Assembly: GCA_003525905.1 (NCBI GenBank) | Contig: DQIA01000092.1 | Coordinates: 7,533 to 18,167, forward strand | Source of the DNA: Clostridiales bacterium | GTDB lineage: Bacteria; Bacillota; Clostridia; Oscillospirales; Oscillospiraceae | Direction of reading: 5' to 3' | DNA: 10,635 nt | Shown here: one piece after another, positions 6,178 to 10,635 of the stretch | How positions within the stretch are numbered: position 1 is the stretch's first letter | How the letters are laid out: every line of letters starts with the position of its first letter | The notes under the pieces: generated by a model | What the model was told of the DNA's origin: nothing | Database searches by the model: none | Seen by the model: the letters and a program-made list of their open reading frames with translations, nothing else | Translations under genes and position numbers: made by a program

Positions 6178-6816
6178 TCAAGCTGCGGAATCGTCGGACG
6201 ATTTCTGCATTTTCTTGCGCTTTTCGCGCCATTCACGCCAGCGCGTCTGCGCGCGCAGGGTGTACAGCAGGATCAGAAGGACCTCGAGCACGGCGCAGAT
6301 GACGTAGACAAGAAACAGCCGGTTCCCGTGCGCCGTGAGGTGCAGGCTCAGACCGGCGCCCCAGATGATAAGCGAGCAGGCGAAGATCTGCGAGAGCTGG
6401 TTGCTCCAGAGCGCGCAGAAAACCTGCGCCACGATTCCGGAGATGGGGATGCCGTAGATGAACAGCAGCCAGGCATACCGGTCACAGATCGAGAAGATCT
6501 GCGCGCCGCAGAATAACACCGTCATCACGAGCCAGACAAGGCCGACGGACAGCAGCGAGATGAGCAGGTGGCGCGTGCGCGTTTTGGCGACCTTCTTTTC
6601 GCGCAGCAGGTCCTGCACGGCGATGCCGTAGAGCGAGGCGATATGGGAGAGGATGAAGATGTCCGGCGTGCCGTCGCCGCGCTCCCACTTGGAGACGGAC
6701 TTATCGGAGTAGCTGAGCTTTTCCGCAAGACCGGCCTGCGTGTCGCCGTTCAGCTTGCGGTAATAGGCAATGTTTTCGGCGATGAGCTGCCGCAGCTTTT
6801 CATCGGATTCATTCAT
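6178..6816 (-). CDS. Membrane-anchored XRE-family regulator
   Basis: This 212-residue protein joins an N-terminal XRE-type helix-turn-helix to a membrane domain. The HTH spans about residues 8-72 (LIAENIAYYRKLNGDTQAGLA, then YSDKSVSKWERGDGTPD). Four hydrophobic segments follow at about 84-105, 114-136, 142-161 and 166-187, then a basic tail (TRWREWREKRKKMQK) that should stay in the cytoplasm with the HTH. Such proteins can sense membrane or envelope state while binding DNA, but the signal is unknown. The frame is open further upstream to 7104; I chose the ATG at 6816 because the HTH domain begins there and AAAGGA lies 9 nt before it. It diverges from the PAP2-like gene with 217 bp between, a usual arrangement for regulator and target. 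No good intrinsic terminator follows its stop. Confidence 0.88.
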   Translation of the reverse strand: MNESDEKLRQLIAENIAYYRKLNGDTQAGLAEKLSYSDKSVSKWERGDGTPDIFILSHIASLYGIAVQDLLREKKVAKTRTRHLLISLLSVGLVWLVMTVLFCGAQIFSICDRYAWLLFIYGIPISGIVAQVFCALWSNQLSQIFACSLIIWGAGLSLHLTAHGNRLFLVYVICAVLEVLLILLYTLRAQTRWREWREKRKKMQKSSDDSAA

Positions 6817-6873
6817 GGGCGTTTGTCCTTTCTGTTGGTGGGGAATGCCCGCAAACCCTTGCAAATCAAGGAC

Positions 6874-6888
6874 TCTACTCACAGTAGA
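6874..6888. promoter_or_regulatory. 15-bp inverted repeat, possible XRE operator
   Basis: TCTACT at 6874-6879 and AGTAGA at 6883-6888 form a perfect 6-bp inverted repeat around CAC. It lies 58 bp upstream of the XRE start codon, in the gap shared with the PAP2-like gene. Size and position suit an HTH dimer site, and autoregulation is the natural guess. No convincing -10/-35 pair for the XRE gene was found nearby. Confidence 0.35.
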
Positions 6889-6953
6889 ACCCCATTCTCG
6901 GGCTGATGGAGTCGCTCTCCAGACTGCGGAGAGGGACGGCTCACGCCGGTAGC

Positions 6954-6982
6954 GTGACATACGGTGCGGGGCATGGTACGAT
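6954..6982 (+). promoter_or_regulatory. Promoter of the PAP2-like gene
   Basis: GTGACA (6954-6959, five of six to consensus), a 17-bp spacer ending in TGG, and TACGAT (6977-6982) make an extended -10 promoter. The predicted start near 6989 leaves a leader of about 45 nt to the ATG at 7034. Confidence 0.55.
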
Positions 6983-7033
6983 GAGTCCAGCAGCCGGGGC
7001 GGCCCGGCGAATGACTCACGGGGAGGCTTCATC

Positions 7034-7606
7034 ATGAAACAGAAATTTGCACAGGCGGTCCGTATCCTGACAACGCCGCCGGTTTTTTCCGCACTGATGT
7101 GCACGCTGCTCTATGTGCTCGTGCCTGGCTCGTTTGCTTCGCTGGGACATTACCTGCTTGCGATCGTGTGCCTGTCGCTGCTGCCGGTGCTGGCCTATCC
7201 GGTGTCCTATCTCATCCCGGCGCTTCGCAGAGGCGGCAGAAAGACACAGCGCAATCTGGCACTGGTGTTCTCCGTGCTCGGCTATCTGATCGGCTTTCTT
7301 GCTGCCGTTCTGGACGGAGGCGCAGCGATGGAAAAGGTCGTTTTCGGAACGTATCTCATCTCCGGCACAACGCTTGCTGTGTGCACGCTGCTGCATTTCA
7401 AAGCCAGCGGCCATACCTGCGGCTGCTCCGGCCCGATCGCGGCGCTGTCGATCTTTATCAATCCGTGGTTTCTGGTCGGCTATGTGCTCCTGACGCCGAT
7501 CATCTGGTCGAGCATCCGGCTCAAGCGTCACACGGCGCTGCAGCTTCTTGCGGGCTGCGTCATCCCGGTGCTGGCTATGCTGATCTGCCGGGCGCAATTC
7601 CTGTAA
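7034..7606 (+). CDS. Small polytopic membrane protein, degenerate PAP2-like
   Basis: The 190-residue protein is strongly hydrophobic with about six membrane segments (roughly 18-36, 38-60, 76-96, 103-122, 134-156, 169-186). Two stretches recall the PAP2 phosphatase signature: KASGHTCGCSGP (123-134) in place of the PSGH motif, and SSIRLKRHTALQ (159-170) in place of SRxxxxxHxxxD. The two histidines, His127 and His166, are 39 residues apart, within the family's usual spacing. The arginine after serine is replaced by serine, the final aspartate by glutamine, and the first KxxxxxxRP motif is not evident. It may be a divergent lipid-phosphate phosphatase or a non-catalytic relative. GGGGAGG lies 7 nt before the ATG. 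It diverges from the membrane XRE regulator and ends at an intrinsic terminator, so it is probably a single-gene unit, perhaps controlled by that regulator. Confidence 0.7.
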   Translation: MKQKFAQAVRILTTPPVFSALMCTLLYVLVPGSFASLGHYLLAIVCLSLLPVLAYPVSYLIPALRRGGRKTQRNLALVFSVLGYLIGFLAAVLDGGAAMEKVVFGTYLISGTTLAVCTLLHFKASGHTCGCSGPIAALSIFINPWFLVGYVLLTPIIWSSIRLKRHTALQLLAGCVIPVLAMLICRAQFL

Positions 7607-7620
7607 ACAGGGAATCCCAA

Positions 7621-7655
7621 CGCACGGGCAGCACGTCCGTCCGTGCGGATTTTTA
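7621..7655 (+). terminator. Intrinsic terminator after the PAP2-like gene
   Basis: CGCACGG (7621-7627) pairs with CCGTGCG (7641-7647), followed by GATTTTTAT. An alternative register using the repeated GTCCGTCCG is possible. It lies 14 bp after the stop and 38 bp before the degV start, so degV depends on read-through or on a promoter I cannot see. Confidence 0.75.
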
Positions 7656-7693
7656 TGCAACTGCAAAATCAACACACAGAGAGGACCCACACC

Positions 7694-8578
7694 ATGCCGT
7701 ACATGTTAAGCTGTGATTCCACGACGGATCTGACGCTTGCGCAATACGCCGCGCTCGATCTGCATTATGTTTCGCTCCATTTTCTGCTGGACGGGAAGGA
7801 ATATCCTGACGACTATGGCCAGAGTCTGCCGATGAAGACGTTTTTCGACGCCATGGCAGCCGGGGCCACGACGGGGACGTCGCAGGTCACGACCGGGGAA
7901 TTCGAGCTGTATTTCCGGCAGTTTCTGGAGCAGGGGAGCGACATCCTGCATGTTTCGCTCTCGTCCGGCCTGTCGGGCTGCTATCATTCCGCCTGCGCCG
8001 CGCGGGACATGCTGCTGGAGGAATTCCCGGAGCGGAAAATCATCGTTGTCGACTCGCTCTGCGGCTCGGGCGGCGCTGCTATCCTGATGCTCGAAGCAGC
8101 GCGTCAGCGCGATGCGGGCCGGACCATGGAGGAGACCGCCGCCTGGATCGAAGCGCGCAGGCTCCATGTGCACCACTGGCTCTTCACGCCGGAGCTGGCA
8201 TATTTTGTGCGCGGCGGCCGGGTCAGCGCTGCGGCGGGCTGGATCGGCACGCTCCTGCGTCTGTGCCCTGTGATCGAGGCAAACTGCGAGGGCAAGCTGA
8301 TCCCGCGGGAGAAAATTCGCGGCAAGCAGCGCGCCTTGCGCGTTCTTGTGGAGAAAATGGTCAGCTATGCCGAGGGCGGCATGGCCTATGACGGCCCCTG
8401 CCATATCTCTCATGCGGACAATCTTGCGGACGCCGAACAGCTGGCAGGCATGATCGAAGAGAAATTCCCGCAGCTGCGCGGGAAAATCGTGATCAATACC
8501 GTCGGTACGACGCTCGGCAGCCACTGCGGGCCGGGCATGGTCGCCCTTTTCTTCTATGGCACGGAGCGCGGCCGTTGA
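7694..8578 (+). CDS. DegV family fatty-acid-binding protein
   Basis: DegV proteins bind a long-chain fatty acid between two domains; in Firmicutes the FakB members present the fatty acid to the FakA kinase for phospholipid synthesis. The 294 residues fit the usual size. Seen here: SCDSTTDL at 6-13, TSQVTTGEF at 62-70, the fatty-acid-carboxylate region HVSLSSGLSGCYHSA at 86-100, VVDSLCGSGG at 118-127, YFVRGGRVS at 170-178, and the C-terminal GTTLGSHCGPGMVALFF at 271-287. I chose the ATG at 7694 because the family begins there and GAGAGGA lies 8 nt before it; the frame is open back to 7643 through the preceding terminator. No fakA lies in the window. It converges with rny, and a minus-strand promoter points into its 3' end. 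Confidence 0.93.
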   Translation: MPYMLSCDSTTDLTLAQYAALDLHYVSLHFLLDGKEYPDDYGQSLPMKTFFDAMAAGATTGTSQVTTGEFELYFRQFLEQGSDILHVSLSSGLSGCYHSACAARDMLLEEFPERKIIVVDSLCGSGGAAILMLEAARQRDAGRTMEETAAWIEARRLHVHHWLFTPELAYFVRGGRVSAAAGWIGTLLRLCPVIEANCEGKLIPREKIRGKQRALRVLVEKMVSYAEGGMAYDGPCHISHADNLADAEQLAGMIEEKFPQLRGKIVINTVGTTLGSHCGPGMVALFFYGTERGR

Positions 8579-8605
8579 GCAGGCTGGCGATTCACCAATA
8601 TTAAT

Positions 8606-8634
8606 ATTATAGCAGAACACCGGCGGATTGCCAA
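8606..8634 (-). promoter_or_regulatory. Near-consensus antisense promoter facing degV
   Basis: On the minus strand TTGGCA (plus 8629-8634), a 17-bp spacer and a perfect TATAAT (plus 8606-8611) are found. The start would be near 8599, 21 nt past the degV stop, so the RNA would be antisense to degV. Part of it lies in a 9-bp inverted repeat (ACCGGCGGA at 8619-8627, TCCGCCGGT at 8653-8661). No leftward protein frame with a family-like sequence starts after it. Confidence 0.5.
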
Positions 8635-8677
8635 GCCTGAAAACGGCGGCAGTCCGCCGGTTGGCTGTATCAGGACA

Positions 8678-8710
8678 TAAAAACACCGGGCACGGAAAAT
8701 CCGTGCCCGG
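8678..8710 (-). terminator. rny terminator
   Basis: A perfect 10-bp stem (CCGGGCACGG at 8686-8695, CCGTGCCCGG at 8701-8710) with a 5-nt loop is followed on the minus strand by TGTTTTTATG. It lies 14 bp after the rny stop. The plus strand has no T-run after the stem, so it is not a good terminator for degV. Confidence 0.85.
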
Positions 8711-8723
8711 CAGGCGGTTGACC

Positions 8724-10274
8724 TTATTTGGCGTATTCGACGACCTTCGTCTCGCGGATGACGTTGACCTTGATCTGGCCGGGATATTCCAGCTCAGACT
8801 CGATCTTCTTCGTCAGCTCACGGGCGAGGATGACCATGTTGTCCTCGGAGACATCCTCGGGCTTGACCATGATACGAACCTCGCGCCCGGCCTGAATGGC
8901 GTAGGACTTCTCGACACCGGGGTAAGTGCCGGTCAGCTCCTCGAGCTTTTCCAGACGGCGGATATAATTCTCCACGTTCTCGCGGCGTGCGCCGGGACGA
9001 GCGGCCGAGATGGCATCGGCCGCCTGCACGAGGCAGGCAATGACGGTGCGCGGCTCGACGTCGTTGTGGTGCGCCTCGATGGCGTGGATGACGTCGGGCG
9101 ATTCGTTGTACTTGCGGGCCAGCTCAACGCCGAGCTGGACGTGGCTGCCTTCCATCTCGTGGTCGACAGACTTGCCGAGGTCATGCAGCAGGCCGGCGCG
9201 CTTGGCCAGCGCGACGTCCACGCCGAGCTCGCTTGCGAGCAGACCGGCGATGTGGGCGACCTCGATGGAGTGGTTCAGAACGTTCTGACCATAGGACGTG
9301 CGGTACTTCTGGCGGCCGAGCAGCTTGATGAGCTCGGGGTGGAGGTTGTTGATGCCGGTCTCAAACGTGGCGCGTTCGCCCTCCTGCTTGATGACGCGGT
9401 CGACTTCCTTGCGGGCCTTTTCCACGAGATCCTCAATGCGGGTCGGGTGGATGCGGCCGTCGGCGATCAGCTTCTCGAGCGCGAGACGCGCGACCTCGCG
9501 GCGCACGGGATCGAAGCATGAGACGGTGATGGCCTCCGGCGTGTCGTCGATGATGAGATCGACGCCGGTGATGGCCTCGAGCGTGCGGATGTTGCGGCCC
9601 TCGCGGCCGATGATGCGGCCCTTCATCTCGTCGTTCGGCAGAGCGACGACGGAGACAGTCGTTTCGGCGGCGTGGTCGGCGGCGCAGCGCTGGATGGCGA
9701 TGGAGATGATCTCGCGGGCGAGCTGATCGGCGTTGTCCTTGAGGTTCGTCTCGATCTCCTTGATCTTGAGCGCGGCGTCATGCTTGCATTCGTTTTCGAG
9801 ATTCTTCAGCAGGTGGTTCTTAGCCTCCTCCTGCGTCAGACCGGAGAGCTTTTCCAGCGTTTCGAGCTGGCTCTTCTTGATCATTTCGACCTCGTCCTGC
9901 GTGGCGGCAATGTTTGCCTGACGGCGGCGGAGATCGTCTTCCTTGCGTTCGAAGGCGTCGAGCTTCTTGTCGAGAGACTCTTCCTTCTGCTGGAGGCGGC
10001 GCTCCTGCTTCTGCAGGTCAGCACGGCGCTCCTTGACTTCCTTTTCGTATTCGGTTCTGGATTTATGAATTTCCTCTTTCGCTTCCACGAGCATCTCGCG
10101 CTTCTTATTCTCGCCGCCCTTGATGGCTTCGTTGATGATACGCGTTGCTTCGGTTTCTGCGCTTCCGATCTCACGCTCCGCGACTTTCTTGCGATAGAGC
10201 ATGCCGATCAGAAAGAAGATAAATGCTACAATCAGCAGTCCTGCGACGAGCAGGACGTAACCATACCATTCCAT
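8724..10274 (-). CDS. rny: Ribonuclease Y, membrane-anchored endoribonuclease
   Basis: RNase Y starts mRNA decay in many Firmicutes by endonucleolytic cleavage at the inner face of the membrane. The 516 residues match the roughly 520 of the Bacillus subtilis enzyme. A membrane helix lies at about 5-27 ([19 protein letters not shown]), followed by a long charged coiled coil to about 190, a KH RNA-binding domain at about 208-272 with [10 protein letters not shown] at 219-228, and an HD catalytic domain with His335 ([14 protein letters not shown]), the His364-Asp365 pair ([12 protein letters not shown]) and AHHNDVEP near 401-408. The C-terminal [12 protein letters not shown] and [12 protein letters not shown] blocks are also typical. 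The frame extends upstream to 10376, but the ATG at 10274 begins right before the membrane helix and AGGAGGT lies 11 nt upstream. It has its own promoter and terminator. Confidence 0.97.
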   Translation of the reverse strand: MEWYGYVLLVAGLLIVAFIFFLIGMLYRKKVAEREIGSAETEATRIINEAIKGGENKKREMLVEAKEEIHKSRTEYEKEVKERRADLQKQERRLQQKEESLDKKLDAFERKEDDLRRRQANIAATQDEVEMIKKSQLETLEKLSGLTQEEAKNHLLKNLENECKHDAALKIKEIETNLKDNADQLAREIISIAIQRCAADHAAETTVSVVALPNDEMKGRIIGREGRNIRTLEAITGVDLIIDDTPEAITVSCFDPVRREVARLALEKLIADGRIHPTRIEDLVEKARKEVDRVIKQEGERATFETGINNLHPELIKLLGRQKYRTSYGQNVLNHSIEVAHIAGLLASELGVDVALAKRAGLLHDLGKSVDHEMEGSHVQLGVELARKYNESPDVIHAIEAHHNDVEPRTVIACLVQAADAISAARPGARRENVENYIRRLEKLEELTGTYPGVEKSYAIQAGREVRIMVKPEDVSEDNMVILARELTKKIESELEYPGQIKVNVIRETKVVEYAK

Positions 10275-10381
10275 TGCCGGAATACACCTCCTGTTCTTCA
10301 AATTGGGTGCGTGTGTCACGAAAAAGTAATGCTTCCTCCGGCTACCCCAATGCACAGAGCAAACAAACAAATCCACTGTTT

Positions 10382-10410
10382 ATTGTACCGTTTCACTTCG
10401 CGAAAGTCAA
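10382..10410 (-). promoter_or_regulatory. rny promoter
   Basis: On the minus strand TTGACT (plus 10405-10410), a 17-bp spacer and TACAAT (plus 10382-10387) form a near-consensus sigma-A promoter. The start near 10375 gives a leader of about 100 nt before the rny ATG, long enough to hold regulatory structure, though none was recognised. Confidence 0.7.
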
Positions 10411-10420
10411 GCAATTATGC

Positions 10421-10438
10421 AGGGAAAATTGTTTCCCT
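10421..10438. promoter_or_regulatory. 18-bp inverted repeat between the rny and tRNA promoters
   Basis: AGGGAAA (10421-10427) and TTTCCCT (10432-10438) form a perfect 7-bp inverted repeat around ATTG. It lies just upstream of the rny -35 box and about 30 bp upstream of the tRNA-Leu -35 box. It might be an operator; no regulator is suggested by the sequence. Confidence 0.3.
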
Positions 10439-10469
10439 ACAGGAAAACTTGTGCAAAGCATACAAGGCG

Positions 10470-10498
10470 TTGACAACTTGCAGCCGGAATGATAGAAT
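10470..10498 (+). promoter_or_regulatory. Strong tRNA-Leu promoter
   Basis: A perfect -35 TTGACA (10470-10475), a 17-bp spacer ending in TGA, and TAGAAT (10493-10498) make a strong promoter with an extended -10. The start near 10505 is about 45 nt before the mature tRNA. Confidence 0.75.
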
Positions 10499-10549
10499 TA
10501 TAATGAATTGGAAGCGGAACTCATTCTCCGTTTTCAATTTGATCGATAC

Positions 10550-10634
10550 GCGGGTATGATGGAATTGGCAGACATGCAGGATTTAGGTTCCTGTGCAGAG
10601 ATGCGTTGGGGTTCAAGTCCCCATACCCGCACCA
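10550..10634 (+). tRNA. tRNA-Leu (anticodon UAG)
   Basis: The 85-nt gene folds as a class II tRNA. The acceptor stem GCGGGTA pairs with TACCCGC, followed by discriminator A and an encoded CCA (10632-10634). The anticodon stem CAGGA/TCCTG encloses loop TTTAGGT with anticodon TAG at 10584-10586, reading leucine CUN codons. A variable arm (GCA/TGC around GAGA) and a T arm GGGG-TTCAAGT-CCCC follow. The long variable arm is expected for leucine. It ends one base before the window edge, so further tRNA genes may follow. Confidence 0.97.
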
Positions 10635-10635
10635 T

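Noticed and set aside
5983..6516. Plus-strand 177-codon open frame
   Set aside because: More than half is antisense to the XRE gene, and the sequence looks like a GC-rich shadow frame.
6860..6900. Possible integration or attachment site in the xre upstream region
   Set aside because: The short TTGCAAATCAAGGACT-type sequence is not repeated elsewhere in the window and no integrase gene is nearby.
7643..7693. Longer N-terminus of degV starting at 7643
   Set aside because: The extension begins inside the terminator hairpin, lacks a ribosome-binding site and precedes the point where the DegV family begins.

Overview
The window looks like chromosomal DNA of a GC-rich, low-motility-type Firmicute, most likely a gut Clostridium relative of the Oscillospiraceae/Ruminococcaceae kind. 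Reasons: a Spo0A-type DNA-binding domain, a full-length RNase Y, a DegV protein, a tRNA-Leu with encoded CCA, purine-rich ribosome-binding sites (AGGAG, GGAGGAG, AGGAGG) and good sigma-A-type promoters with TGn extended -10 elements. The taxonomic placement is inference. I see no phage genes, transposase, CRISPR array or restriction system. Most of the window is housekeeping genes; the unusual material lies between them.

Layout from left to right. Positions 1-341 hold a rho-independent terminator, an AT-rich promoter region and a leader hairpin. A small free-standing Spo0A C-terminal-domain protein (342-773, +) converges on purA (728-2002, -), and the two 3' ends overlap by 46 bp. purA and a LysR-type regulator (2135-3052, +) diverge from what appears to be one symmetric promoter whose -10 boxes lie on the same 10-bp palindrome. 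The LysR gene converges on tex (3224-5419, -). tex is bracketed by two inverted copies of a 58-bp palindromic intergenic repeat.

From 5420 to 6177 there is no convincing protein gene. This stretch holds the tex promoter, two minus-strand terminator hairpins, one repeat copy and a GC-rich, hairpin-rich segment. A minus-strand promoter enters that segment, so it may encode a structured non-coding RNA. Next comes a divergent pair: a membrane-anchored XRE regulator (6178-6816, -) and a small polytopic protein with a degenerate PAP2-phosphatase signature (7034-7606, +). A 15-bp inverted repeat between them is a possible operator.

degV (7694-8578, +) follows a terminator and converges on rny (8724-10274, -). 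A near-consensus minus-strand promoter between them points into the 3' end of degV. At the right edge rny diverges from tRNA-Leu(UAG) (10550-10634, +).

Functionally the identifiable core genes cover AMP synthesis (purA), RNA decay (rny), RNA-binding/transcription or translation support (tex), fatty-acid binding (degV) and translation (tRNA-Leu). Three regulators (Spo0A-like, LysR, XRE) have no targets that can be read from sequence alone. I found no clear multi-gene operon; nearly every gene has its own promoter or terminator.
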